DNA from: Saccharina japonica
Taxonomy: Eukaryota > Sar > Phaeophyceae > Laminariales > Laminariaceae
Direction: 5' to 3'
DNA length: 64,000 bases
Assembly (NCBI GenBank): GCA_008828725.1
Contig: MEHQ01003653.1
Location: 1 to 64,000, forward strand
Part shown: positions 22,830 through 32,807 of the stretch, one piece after another
Position numbering within the stretch: position 1 is the stretch's first letter
Layout: every line of letters begins with the position of its first letter
Notes under the pieces: model-generated
Database searches by the model: none
What the model saw: the letters and a program-made list of their open reading frames with translations, nothing else
What the model was told of the DNA's origin: nothing
Position numbers and translations under genes: made by a program

Positions 22830-24440
22830 TTTTGACCGTTCACTAGGCCCTCTGAGAAGTTGAGGTTACGCACTATCATTGCCAAAGTGTTTTACTTAAG
22901 CCTAAGTTCATGTGGTGGGACACCGGAGACATTTAGTTGATTAAGGTCTTCAGGCGCTGCGAAAGCGGTGTGAGGGTTGGATTCATCTGAAATAAGAGAA
23001 TCTGAGCTGTAAAACGATACAGATGGCTCTGGCGTGCTGGAAGCTATGGATTCGTTAGTTTGATCAATAGTAGCGTTTGTTGTGGCTAGTAGTGCACGGT
23101 CGTTCCAAAGTCGTGCGTCTTCAGTCATGTCAGGATACACGAAGTTAACTAGCTCATTAAAACTTGTTGTATACTGCAGTTGGAAATGCTCACCTGAATT
23201 ATGTTGCGGACGGTGAGTTAGAGGTACACAAGTTTGGCCACCAGGGAGGGTTTCAGGCTCTATTTTGTTCTCACCAATATCTCGCACGAAAGCAGCATAC
23301 TGAGGATCATTTTTATCTCGTTGAGATTTTGTAAGCCTAAACCGGTGTACATGGTCATAAAGGGGGCTAGAAATGAAGGCAATATCAACAACATCAGTGG
23401 GTGAATCTGTTTTGGATATAGGCGCTGTTTGACGCCAGTCACCTGAAAAAAGTATTGTTTTACCACCAAAACGCTTCTCTTGTCTCGTACGTCTCTGAGC
23501 GATCTTTCCAAAGCCTCTACACAGTATCGGTGAGTCATAGGGAGTTCGTCCCATATTATGAGGTCAGCATTTCTAATCAAATCAGCTCGTTGAGTGTGAG
23601 TGTTGATGTTGCATACACATGAAGGTGTAAGTCTTTCGTCCATGGGGAGCTTAAACATGGAGTGTGCGGTCCATCCACCGGGAAGTTGGAGAGCAGCGAT
23701 GCCGGTTGAAGCTACTGTTAGTACAGTTCTTCCTTCTCCCCTCAATCTGGATGCTAAGCATTTAATAGTGTGTTCCCGCACGCGCATCCATCATGTAGGC
23801 GTTGCCTTCTTTGTTTCTCACGGAGTTAATGACAGTGGAGTACACTTCATGTTGTTCGGAAGTGAGGTACTTCTCGTGCAAATCGGCATATGCTTGGCAT
23901 TCGTCCGGAGCAAAAGCTTTTCGCATGCGCTGCAATTCGGTTGTAGCATGAGTCACAGCTGGAAGGTTCACCTGGGCATTGCATTTACCATGCAGTTGTA
24001 ATTTTAGGTCCATTTCACACAACGCTGCATCAATGGATTCTGGCGTTGAAAGTGTATGCTTAAAGTCCTCGATTAAGTGGTCCTTAAATTCGGACCAAAG
24101 TTTTGGCGCAGGAGCCCCGTCTAATATGAGCGTGATGAAAAGGGCACGTAGTTCTCTGCCTACTTGAAGCTGTGATGCTTCTTCCGTACAAATTGTGTAC
24201 TCCTCGTCGCCGGTGATATATCCCCTAGCCCTGGCAGCATCGTGAAAGGTTGGATGGATAAATTCACCATTGATAGGACATGGAACGGTGCGCATTTCTT
24301 GAAACGAACGGCCAGGAATTTTATGAAGCAAAAGTCTCAAATATATCAGATCCCCAACTGCTGCACTTTGAAAAACGATGCGACAAACGTGGATGGAATT
24401 GTACCTTCTCTTTGATACGATGTTGTTGTAGCGATCTAGG
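22830..24440 (-). pseudogene. Helitron PIF1-type helicase domain, Walker A lost
   Basis: Linker sequence RSFQEMRTV leads to LTSEQHEVY (about 23860) and the place of Walker A. There the sequence reads MMDARAG and then changes frame to HTIKCLASRL: the GKT core is deleted near 23775. Later motifs are intact: VASTGIAALQLPGG, TAHSMFKLP, and the Walker-B-like IIWDELPM (about 23550-23570). A frame switch near 23500 then leads to FGGKTILFSGDWRQ. After PHELRLK at 22892, the sequence MIVRNLNFSEGLVNG continues in another frame. Without Walker A and with several frameshifts it cannot make an active helicase. Confidence 0.88.
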
Positions 24441-25159
24441 AATTTTCCAGGGGGAGCAACTGACAGGGGAGGGGCGTCTTTTTTGGGGTGGTAACGGTGT
24501 ACTGCTCGTAATAGTCAAGGAGAGTGAGATCGTCGAAACACGAATGAGAAGGGCGTGCGAAATAGTTCATGAGAGGTGAGTGGGTGCGGTTTGTAATTTC
24601 CAGGCTTTGAGCTTGGGTTGAGGAGGAGGGGAACAAAACGTATTGCTCTCCTTCTAGGTGCGCGTGTATTTTGGTTACGGCAGGATATCTGTCAATTATT
24701 TGAAAGCCTAGCAGTCTCCACGTATCTTCGGCAGCGGAAATGTATCTCGTTTTTCTATACAGTTCGATTTCGTCAGTTATTCCTTGAATTCTGGCTTTGG
24801 CGTAGTCCTCGCCTTGTGTACGTATTTGAAGAGGTATTTTACGCAGGCAGTGGCAGTCAAAGAGCATCTACATGTATATGACAGTCAAAGAGCATCAAAA
24901 GAATAGGGTTATAGCTTGCGACCCATTCATCTCCAACGGCAACGTCGGTCCACTTTCCATCAACACAAACTCTAACGGTCGGATTGTCTTTGTCTTTTTT
25001 TATTCTTGTGTATTCAACTCTGCCAGATTTGTCGTTAATTGTTGCATTATTTCTGAATGGTTGTGGGAAGTTCTTGTTGCAGCGTTTACGGTTAGTATCT
25101 TTGTTGAGTTGCATACAGGGAGCGTTCACATTGTGAGCACCGCATGGTTTGTGTATCAT
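24436..25159 (-). pseudogene. Helitron Rep, two-tyrosine part
   Basis: The frame 25159-24857 holds NAPCMQLNKDT and DEWVASYNPILLM. The catalytic two-tyrosine motif VKYLFKYVHK is encoded at 24813-24842, but in a different frame from the flanking ORFs, so two lesions surround it. One is next to a small direct repeat, CAGTCAAAGAGCATC, at 24852 and 24881. The frame then continues with RYISAAEDTWRLLGF. A further frameshift near 24440 leads into VCRIVFQSAAVG and YLRLLLHKIPG. Confidence 0.88.
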
Positions 25160-25966
25160 CTACTTTAATCTTTTTCTCTGAGAAGCCCGTTGGCAATACT
25201 TTTGTCTGGAATACGGGCCCAAACCCATTTATCCAGTTCGTTTTGTTCTTGAGGTCCGGCGCTCTGGAAGGTGTAGAGAAGGTGTGCATGAGGGAACCCT
25301 TGTTTCTGAAACTCTATGACCCCCAAATGACTTAGATAAGGTCCAAATGGCCGTCCGCTCTTGAGTTCTGCCACAATATGTTTGCGTTTCATTTTGAAAA
25401 CACGACAGCACAGGTCTGGTCTGTCATACGCAGTTTGCCTGGGGAGAAGGTTGGTGGTAATTTCTGGCCAGTTTGCATTCATTGTTACAGTAATAAAGAG
25501 ATGAGGTCTACCTTTTCCATTTACTATTGCGAGAGCATCTTCGGTGTCCGATTTGCGTTTACTGGGAGAGCCGGGGTGAGACGCGGGAAGAATTTTGCCG
25601 GGATTATCACCAATTTAAGAATTTCGAATAGATCGATTGGTGGCAACACGTTGTTGCAGAGGGCTATTTTCAGCAAATGAAAGACGTTCTTCTTCTAACC
25701 TGCTTAAAGAATCACATGCCCACTCTTGTGCAATCCTACTGTTTATTTTGAAAATGGATTCTGACAACATACGTTGGCGGCAGCAGAATGGGAAGGGGAC
25801 ATTAGTATCATTTGCACGGTTCATAGTTTGCGATTTGTACGGCGGAGATTCCTGGCGTTGCCTTTGCTCCAACCAGCTTCACCATGAAGGAATAACAAAG
25901 GGAATTGCAGAGTCTCATATGCTGGGCTCCAAAGAGGGAGGAATCTAGGCTTAGGGTCAGGACTAT
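25100..25966 (-). pseudogene. Helitron Rep, HUH nuclease part
   Basis: After the frameshift near 25985 the frame runs through ...RSIRNS and a TAA near 25614, then stays in phase (KILPASHPGSPS, ALAIVNGKGRPHLFITVT, NANWPEI). The HUH motif, GVIEFQKQGFPHAHL, is at about 25275-25320. A second break follows LLREKD near 25165. The next block, MIHKPCGAHNVNAPCM, at 25159 is the conserved Cys-containing stretch after HUH. Identification rests on the ordered set of family motifs. Confidence 0.9.
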
Positions 25967-26977
25967 TTATAGGGTAGGTGACCACTGCACGCTTGTTTTA
26001 TGTCTTGTTATGTCTTGTTGACCTGATGTATACACTAAAGCTGCGATCTCAGGGGCTGAAACTTGTTCACCTAGTACAGGACCATCATTGGAGCGACTAA
26101 CCTCGGCAAATTCTATGTAGGGTGGAGGCAGCTGAGGGTTGTTGAGGCTATCATTATTTTGAATTAAATCTACAGCAGAACGATATTCTTGGGCCCATTT
26201 AACGTTGGTATACATGTGGGTTCGAAGCACGTTTGCTATATCTTGATCTAAGTTTTGCGAGGAACAGTTTTCCACGAACTCACTGTCGTAAATGTAAAAC
26301 CTGCTACTATTCGAAACAGCCATATCTTGATACTGTTGTTGCAGATCAAATATTCTGTGGTAAGCCTTGCCGTGAAGACATAACATGCTTGGTCCCTTCT
26401 GAGGTTGTGTCCATGATCGTTTTTGAATACCCCCTGCTCCTAAGGCAGTAAAGCTGAATAAACCGTTGTAGCCTCTCTGTGCTCCCCTATATTTATTACT
26501 GGAAAAAATATTCAATAGCTCAGCGCTTGCAGGTTTCAAGGGGGGGATAGCGTATTTGCCATTGTTGCAACAATTGAGGCGGTGTTTTTGTTCTTCCTTC
26601 CACAACATTGATCTACAGTGGGGACAGATGTAGTTGTTATCATTTTGCAAGTCTGCATGTTGAAACATGTAAGGGGTTGAAGGATACTTAATTGATAGGG
26701 AATTAAAGTCCTGAACACCGAGTAGGGTAGGGTTTCGTCACTATCAGACGGGCCGTCGTCACTCATGTCGTTATTAGAAGGAAATCTTGGCGTTCTGTTC
26801 CGCATACGGTTGAAGTGATCCTGAACGAAGCTCACTTGAGATTCATTTAGTCGCCGAGCGGCGGCACGACGCTCTTGTAAAATCTGTGCACGCCAGGCTC
26901 CTCTTTCTCTAGCTAAATTTAATCTACGGGCGGAAGATCTTGTTTCTCTACGGTTGCAGGAATCAGTTTGTGGAGAT
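25967..26977 (-). pseudogene. Helitron N-terminal region with zinc finger
   Basis: The frame from about 26690 down to 25967 includes ICPHCRSMLW and then LNCCNNGKY, the C-x2-C...CC pattern typical of Helitron N termini, followed by a stretch around GPSMLCLHGKAYHRI. Upstream (about 26930-26760) is a basic segment, RLNLARERGAWRAQI. The frame breaks near 25985: the continuing Helitron sequence (FLPLWSPAYETL, PLLFLHGEAGW) is found one frame away at about 25940-25870. No start codon can be assigned because the sequence meets the inverted repeat at 26978. Confidence 0.85.
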
Positions 26978-27078
26978 ACCGCAACTTTCTTTGCTGTGCG
27001 TCCCCGCCTCTTCTGACATTGCCCCCCTCCCCTCTCCCTCGTGTTTGCCACTGTCCCTCTCCCCCGCCAAAATTTCAG

Positions 27079-27339
27079 AAAGCCTGCTACACGTCCAGCA
27101 GCTCCACGAACAACAGGGACATCACCAAGGGGTGCACCGGCAAGATCAAGATCGGCGACCTCGTGGTGAAGGCTTGGGACTCTCCCCCTCTGCACCTGTA
27201 CTGCTCGAAGCGCCTGTGGACGTCCACGGTCAACGGCATCCTCAACACAAAGAAAGTCCACAAGGAGCTCGGCACCACCCACGAGGAGGAGGCCGCCAAG
27301 CCTTCCGCCGCCGTCCCGGACGCCTTCAAGCACTTCTAA
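27079..27339 (+). pseudogene. Inverted copy of the last exon of the Cys-rich gene
   Basis: It retains the acceptor (CCAAAATTTCAG) and an open frame to TAA that ends DAFKHF, where the parent exon ends DAFKHL. It has no upstream exons in this orientation, so on its own it cannot form a gene. Its near identity to the parent shows that the duplication is recent. Confidence 0.8.
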
Positions 27340-27485
27340 GAAGGTCAGCAGGGTCCTGCTTTTTTATCTATTTTTTTCAAACTATAAATTTTGCCACTCA
27401 AAAATGGCATTAAAATTTTGAGGTGGCAAATGCCAATTTATAGTTTGAAAAAAATAGATAAAAAAGCAGGACCCTGCTGACCTTC

Positions 27486-27746
27486 TTATAAGTGCTTGAA
27501 GGCGTCCGGGACGGCTGCGAAAGGCTTGGCGGCCTCCTCCTCGTGGGTGGTGCCGAGCTCCTTGTGGACTTTCTTGGTGTTGAGGATGCCGTTGACCGTG
27601 GACGTCCACAGGCGCTTCGAGCAGTACAGGTGCAGAGGGGGAGAGTCCCAAGCCTTCACCACGAGGTCGCCGATCTTGATCTTGCCGGTGCACCCCTTGG
27701 TGATGTCCCTGTTGTTCGTGGAGCTGCTGGACTTGTAGCAGGCTTT
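27486..27746 (-). CDS. Cys-rich protein gene, last exon
   Basis: This is the terminal exon of a multi-exon gene. On the minus strand the acceptor CCAAAATTTCAG precedes AAAGCCTGC, and the frame stays open for 86 codons to TAA. The peptide contains GCTGKIKIGDLVVKAW and PLHLYCSKRLW. The spacing of Cys, KIGDLVV and H-x2-C resembles part of a PARP-type zinc finger, but the first Cys of that finger is absent, so this is only a suggestion. The end is rich in Glu and Ala (EEEAAKP). Confidence 0.72.
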   Translation of the reverse strand, partial: KACYKSSSSTNNRDITKGCTGKIKIGDLVVKAWDSPPLHLYCSKRLWTSTVNGILNTKKVHKELGTTHEEEAAKPFAAVPDAFKHL

Positions 27747-28165
27747 CTGAAATTTTGGCGGGGGAGAGGGACAGTGGCAAACACGAGGGAGAGGGGAGGG
27801 GGGCAATGCCAGAAGAGGCGGGGACGCACAGCAAAGAAAGTTGCGGTAGCACGGGGAAAGAATGGTGGGAAACATAACAGGGATGATGGAAGGAAAATAT
27901 AGGAACATGGAAAAAGGAAAAAATATATGCATATACTGAAGAATAAATCGCGAGCGTACGCAAGTTCAGGACACATACAAAAAAATATACATAAATAATG
28001 AAAGGAGGCAGTGAGAAATCGAAACGACAGAAAACACATAATTCGAAGTATAAGGAAGCGCGGACCGAAAACACCAAAAACACAATCAACACCCCGACGT
28101 TACGCTGAACGGGACTATAGAATGCAGATGGAGAGCAGAATAGTACACGATTGCGAGGAAACGAC

Positions 28166-28284
28166 AGGTTTCAAGTCCACGATGTCCTGCCCAGAGGTGA
28201 CAGTTGTCGCGTACTTGAACTTCTTGCCGTCAGCAGTCCTTGCCCCGCTGCACAAGTTGAAGCAGGCGTGGATGTTGTTCCACT
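28166..28284 (-). CDS. Cys-rich protein gene, internal exon
   Basis: The acceptor TTTTTTTTCGCAG precedes AGTGGAACAAC. The two leading bases complete the codon left by the phase-1 donor of the preceding exon at 29001, giving Glu-Trp-Asn-Asn. The peptide includes HACFNLCSGART and KYATTVTSGQDIVDLKP. The donor is uncertain: CCT|GTCGTT keeps the frame into the last exon but is a weak site. Confidence 0.68.
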
Positions 28285-28433
28285 CTGCGAAAAAAAACAG
28301 AAAAAGAGTAAAGCAAGCGTGCAGTTTGTTGAGCGGGGAGAAAAGAGCAGGCACATAAAAGATAACACAGTTAAAGCGGTCTGAAGAACAACTCCAACAA
28401 CGCAGCACAAAACCTGATCGTGTGGAATGGAAT

Positions 28434-28726
28434 GGGGGGAGGGAGAAGTGACGAAAGAAAACTTGGACGGAGAGGAACCGGGTGTGGCTGAATAGAAGTG
28501 ACAGCAATTTTTCAGTTTAGAATTGCGATGCTGACGTGAGCAGAGCAAAGTATCCGTCGAGAACCGACGGATTTGGGGATGGGGGGAGGGAGAGGAGACG
28601 AAAGAAAACTTGGACGGAGAGGAACCGGGTATGGCTGAATAGGAAGTGACAACCATTTTTCAGTTTAGAATTGCGATGCTGACGTGAGCAGAGTAAACTA
28701 TCCGTCGAGAACCGACGGATTTGCTA
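28434..28726. repeat. Tandem pair of about 145-bp units inside an intron
   Basis: The text GACGAAAGAAAACTTGGACG...CCGTCGAGAACCGACGGATT occurs twice, at about 28434-28575 and 28584-28726. Each unit ends with the small palindrome ATCCGTCG..CGACGGAT. A 40-bp direct repeat (AAAAACGAACGTCTGGCTTA) follows at about 28876 and 28927. Confidence 0.85.
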
Positions 28727-29000
28727 ACTTTCACAGGCAAACACTAAAACAAAATGTAGGCAACGGTGAAACGGAGTGATTGAAACCGGCAGGCGGAATG
28801 CGGGCATCAGAGCACGCGTGAAAACGGACGCCTCTCTATCTGGTTGAAATTGCGAGAGAAAAAACACCACACAAAAAACGAACGTCTGGCTTATACTGTT
28901 TGAAATTTCGCGTACACTACACAAAAAAAACGAACGTCTGGCTTATACTGTTTGAAATTGCGCGAAAACATTGCGCAAGAAAAAGCACAACACAACTCAC

Positions 29001-29346
29001 CTGTGTACCCACGGTCGTCCTTTTCGTCCGTGGGTTCGCCGAGAGTCGGGGTTCCTCCAACGGGAGAGTTGCAGATGACGCAGAACTTGGGGTGGTCCTT
29101 GCTGGGCTGGAGGATGGTAGTCGTGACTGGGCAGCTGTCAGCGTCGCCGTAGACCCGTTGATCACACGAGCCAAACTCGCCGACCCCGTCTTTCTTTTTG
29201 ACGGGCCTGATGTGGCCCGTGCAGCCAGGAGAAGGGCACGGCCAGTCGGGGTTTCCCTTCTGTAGGATAGCGCGGGGTTTCACACCACTGCTTTGCTTGT
29301 CAGAGTTTTGGTCGGTCTTACGCTTGTTGGGGGAAGCTTTCGAGAG
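29001..29346 (-). CDS. Cys-rich protein gene, zinc-ribbon-like exon
   Basis: The acceptor TTCTCTTTCTCAG and donor ACACAG|GTGAGT are both strong. The 115 codons read LSKASPNKRKTDQ and then WPCPSPGCTGHIRP, EFGSCDQRVYG, and FCVICNSPVGG. The Cys pairs C-x4-C, a single C, and C-x2-C suggest one or two metal-binding knuckles, and the Lys-rich start could be a nuclear signal (inference). I do not recognise the family. The phases at both ends agree with the neighbouring exons, which is the best evidence that the gene is real. Confidence 0.75.
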
Positions 29347-29477
29347 CTGAGAAAGAGAAACACCGCACCACCACCCTTCATGATTTTCAAGAGGCTGAAA
29401 AAAGGCTGAAAGGGGAGTGTGATGGGTGTGCGGGGGGAGGTTTCGCGCAATTCTGTTGTCCAACAGAACTGACTTAC

Positions 29478-29574
29478 GTGGCTCGTCCGCTTAGGTGGCA
29501 AAGCCCGTTGAACGGATGGCCGAAGAGTTGTGGAAACCGTTATAACGGTGTTGAAGCAACGAAATAATTTTTCA
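29478..29574 (-). CDS. Cys-rich protein gene, upstream exon
   Basis: Read on the minus strand from an acceptor at TTTTTAACAAAG to the donor CAC|GTAAGT, it encodes about 32 residues including LFRCFNTVITVSTTLRP and PPKRTSH. The donor is phase 0 and matches the phase-0 acceptor at 29346. No in-frame ATG lies in this exon, so the start of the gene is further upstream or not recognised. A second copy of this exon lies at 29855-29951. Confidence 0.55.
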
Positions 29575-29854
29575 CTTTGTTAAAAACAAAACTGTACTTT
29601 GTACACAGCACAGAGAATACATTCATATCACAGCAATCACACGTAGCTTGCGCAGGACACGTCACGGTATGCTATGCCATCGGTAACATCGGGCAAATTA
29701 AATCGGTACCGGCTTTCGAGAGCTGAGAAAGAGAAACACCAGCACCACCACCCTTCATGACTTTCAAGAGGCTGAAAAGAGGCTGAAAGGGGAGTGCGAT
29801 GGGTGTGCGGGGGGAGGTTTCGCGCAATTTCGCTGTGCAACGGAACTGACTTAC

Positions 29855-29951
29855 GTGGCTCGTCCGCTTACGTGGCAAAGCCCGTTGAACGGATGGCCGA
29901 AGAGTTGTGGAAACCGTTATAACGGTGTTGAAGCAACGAAATAATTTTTCA
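29855..29951 (-). CDS. Tandem copy of the upstream exon of the Cys-rich gene
   Basis: It has the same 97 bp, with the same donor (CAC|GTAAGT) and one clear peptide change (PRKRTSH for PPKRTSH). It belongs to the second unit of a 0.38 kb tandem duplication. It cannot be spliced in frame to the exon at 29478-29574 with the same phases, so the two are more likely alternatives than consecutive exons. Confidence 0.45.
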
Positions 29952-30092
29952 CTTTGTAAAAAAAAAAAGCTGTAGTTTGTACACAGCACAGAGAATACAT
30001 TCATATCACAGCAATCACACGTAGTTTGCGCAGGACACGTCACGGTATGTATGCTATGCCATCGATAACATCGGGCAAATTAAATCGGTACC

Positions 30093-31060
30093 AGATCGGA
30101 CAATTGACAACACAGATCCGACGGACAGATTAAAAATACATCAGTCGTATGATACGTACATACCAGGTACCCGGAAGATAAGGACCGTTTGCATATTAAC
30201 ATGTAATTGAAATGGTGCTTATATTTAGGGTCAGAGTGGTATGTTGATACTGCTGTGCATACATACAACAGTATATAGGTGGATGGTCGTATATCACTCT
30301 GAAGACTTACGTACCCAGGTGCGTAAAATGGTTTAATAGAGTTGTTGGAAGAAAATGAAACAACGAAGAAGCGGTCGCCAGCGCTGGGGGAGTGAGGCAC
30401 ACTGTAGGAAAGTGGTTTAAGCAAACCAAATAACCAAAAACGGTTGAAAGCCAAGCCAAGCATAACAGACATTTACAGCAGCAGTTGTACCCGGGACATC
30501 TTAAAATTTTGTGTACTATTAATAATATGATTCCCAAAACCATCTTAAAATTTCGGATAGGGAGGTAAATTGAGGCCGACTGCTGCTGCTCTTCTGCTGC
30601 GGTGCTCTTTGTTTGAGTTTTGAAGGACAACGTGATGGCCTACAGGAAGTAGAGGGTGTTCCTGCTGCTGCTGGCAAGCGCCAGGGCTCAGGGTCCACGG
30701 AGACGAAGCTACTGCTCTGGTGCTGGCATGATTGTAGTCGGGTGCTGGTTCTGCTGTGGTCTGGGTACACGCGAGCACGGAAAACCTGTGCCTCTGGCCT
30801 CCCTGGGTAGAGTAGGGTACACACAGCACACACACGTAGAGGGACACAAACAGCATCGACAGGCTGCGTCGCCCCCTGACCTTCTACCCTCTCACGGCGA
30901 TAGAGCGCACGCTCCTACGCAAGTAGCTACACACTACAGCGGGGGTACACTACCACACCAGCATGCCCAAGGAGCTGCACAGCAAGCGCCTCTCTCTATC
31001 TCGCACGCGCACCTCTCTCTCCTACGCTCTCAGCAAGATCTGTAGGTATATGGTACGCGG
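30093..31060. other. Non-coding stretch
   Basis: No supported gene. A plus-strand frame from 30656 begins FLLLLASARAQG, which looks like a signal peptide, but it starts at GTG, has stops just upstream, and degenerates into low-complexity His/Gln/Ala text. The interval also holds poorly defined duplicated fragments. Confidence 0.4.
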
Positions 31061-31079
31061 GGGGTTTCAACTTTATTTG

Positions 31080-31260
31080 CGATTGTCCGCCACGCCGGGG
31101 AGAGAGCGAGCCGTCCCCGGGAGGGCTTCGGAAGCCCCCCGCTCGCCGAGTTCGACGCAGGCGCCCGCTCGTTCGCCGGAGACACCGAGGGCTGAGGCGT
31201 GGGAAGGGCGCGGCACGCTCGCGCGGCGGTCGCCGGCTCGGCGGCAGACGGTAGACCAAG
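31080..31260. other. GC-rich island
   Basis: About 180 bp of very GC-rich sequence (for example CGGGAGGGCTTCGGAAGCCC and CGCTCGCGCGGCGGTCGCCG) stands in otherwise AT-rich DNA. It includes the inverted pair GGGCTTC/GAAGCCC. The frames on both strands are low complexity. It could be a fragment of ribosomal spacer or foreign DNA; I cannot tell. Confidence 0.5.
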
Positions 31261-31879
31261 CTTTGTGAAGTGTACCGGATTCAGAGTAGGGTCAATTGGC
31301 CCGCTTCACGCTCAGCGCTTCAAACGTAATGATAGTTACCCATAATACGATGCTGACAATTTACGCTCAGCGCGCAACGCCACTCAAACCCAACATGATC
31401 GCCTTTGCGAGCCTACAATCGAAGTTGAAATTTCAATACGCTTGCGAGCCTGAGCCAAAATACGAGATATAAAACAGCTGACAAGCACTGTAATCGTGAC
31501 TATTCGTGGGGCAAGCTGACTAGGAGTGCAAAGGAACACAGGCAGTAAAACAGGTTCAAGGAAGCCAAGGAACAGGGGGGTGCATTTATCTAAACCGTTT
31601 GAATCGGCAAATCGGCGAGTTCGAAGCAGCGGGTGAAGAAAAGAAAGAATAAACACAAAAATGACCTTGACGTTTAGACTTCGACGGCTAGAACATACGT
31701 ATACATACCATATGTGTCTGATCCCGGGGGCAGTAGTACTGCAGAGCAGGCCATTTATTAGTGGTTTGGCGTCTATTGCTCTCATCGCAACAGGCGACGC
31801 AAAGTGTGTTGCGCGCATATATGCGCGAATATACGCCTCAAAACTATGTACAAAGCCATTAATTTTTATTTAGGCTGCG

Positions 31880-32260
31880 GTTAATAGAAAGCAAAACCCC
31901 AAAACAAATATGAGCCTACGGCGAATAGCAAAAGGTGCCTAATTTTTGTTTTCGACCATGGCAAATAGGAAAAGGGGCCTAACATATGTCCAATTACGGC
32001 TACATATTAAGAAGAAACATTTGTTTTGAATCGCCTAACGGTGTTTTCGAAAAACAAAAACCCAAAACATTTTCACGTCTCCGGCGAGAAATAAACGCGC
32101 AATATTGTTTTGAGACTGCGGCTAGAACTTTTGCGCGCCCAAAATAGAGTGTCGAGCTACGCGCAACGAGCTTCGCCGCCACTGTTGCGCAAAACGTTTT
32201 TTGTTACTATTTGTTGCGCCCGCGCAACAGCGCAACACCTAATTAATGCCCTCATGCAGA
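31880..32260 (+). repeat. Left copy of an inverted dispersed repeat
   Basis: Landmarks are GCCTACGGCGAATAGCAAAA, AATAGGAAAAGGGGCCTAAC, GAATCGCCTAACGG and TTGCGCCCGCGCAACAGCGC. The same series occurs in inverted orientation at 37560-37700 and 36665-36960. Confidence 0.72.
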
Positions 32261-32807
32261 GGAGAAAACGCAAAACAAAACGAGAATTCACATTTGTTTG
32301 GCGATTCAAGAAATACTTTTTTTTTTCGTAATGGGCAAAAGCTTTAGTATGGATGCGGATCCAAGAGAGAAGTCCACCTCATGAGCATACTATAAATGAT
32401 TAAGTATATACACGCGTATTTTCGCCAATCTATTCACGCTCCACCCTAGTCACAACTCAGATCCAAGATCGCGTGGCACGGTCTTGTACCCTCCCCCGTA
32501 CACACATAGCGGTACGTGCCTTTCGTGTCTATCGCGAGAACACACCATCGATATCTTAATACGACGAATAGAGCCAAAGTGTGATCAGAGTAAGAGTGAG
32601 GCTTACATAATAGGTCGACCTAGTGTCAAGCGATTTTGACCCACCTTTTCTCGAGAGGTCACTGTATCCGCTATTAGCGCCGTTACCGCCCTACTGACGT
32701 TTCGAGAGTGCCTCGAAATGGCGGGTACACCCCTCCCTAACGAGTTGATATCGCAATCTTAAGTAGTTATCCAGATCATGATATATATGTCGAAGGTCTG
32801 AAAGGTT

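Larger units (their letters stand above)
21885..26977 (-). mobile_element. Degenerate autonomous Helitron relic with OTU domain
   Basis: Read on the minus strand, the pieces follow the order of a Helitron Rep-helicase: N-terminal zinc finger, Helitron-like N domain, HUH/two-tyrosine Rep, PIF1-type helicase, then an OTU-type cysteine protease. At least eight frameshifts or stops break it. Known Helitrons move by rolling-circle replication, in which the Rep nicks one strand and the helicase unwinds. The 5' side ends abruptly at the inverted repeat at 26978. The parts are described separately below. Confidence 0.9.
26978..27847. repeat. Inverted duplication of a gene's last exon, two 413-bp arms
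   Basis: The left arm (26978-27390) and right arm (27435-27847) are almost identical inverted copies around a 44-bp spacer. The right arm contains the last exon of the Cys-rich minus-strand gene with its splice acceptor; the left arm is a plus-strand copy of it. Only a few residues differ between the encoded peptides (for example YTSSS versus YKSSS). The left arm abuts the Helitron relic directly. Confidence 0.92.
29336..30092. repeat. 0.38 kb tandem duplication carrying an exon
   Basis: Units 29336-29710 and 29712-30092 are about 95 percent identical, both running from GCTTTCGAGAGCTGAG to AAATCGGTACC. Each includes the start of the zinc-ribbon exon, the intron and the whole upstream exon. 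Confidence 0.92.

Noticed and set aside
26536..27333. A single long minus-strand frame joining GC-rich text to Helitron-like text
   Set aside because: The first part is the antisense of the duplicated exon in the left arm; the join at 26978 is a rearrangement border and not a natural N terminus.
30656..31045. Plus-strand frame beginning with a signal-peptide-like FLLLLASARAQG
   Set aside because: There is no ATG, stops lie immediately upstream, no splice acceptor is convincing, and the rest is low complexity.
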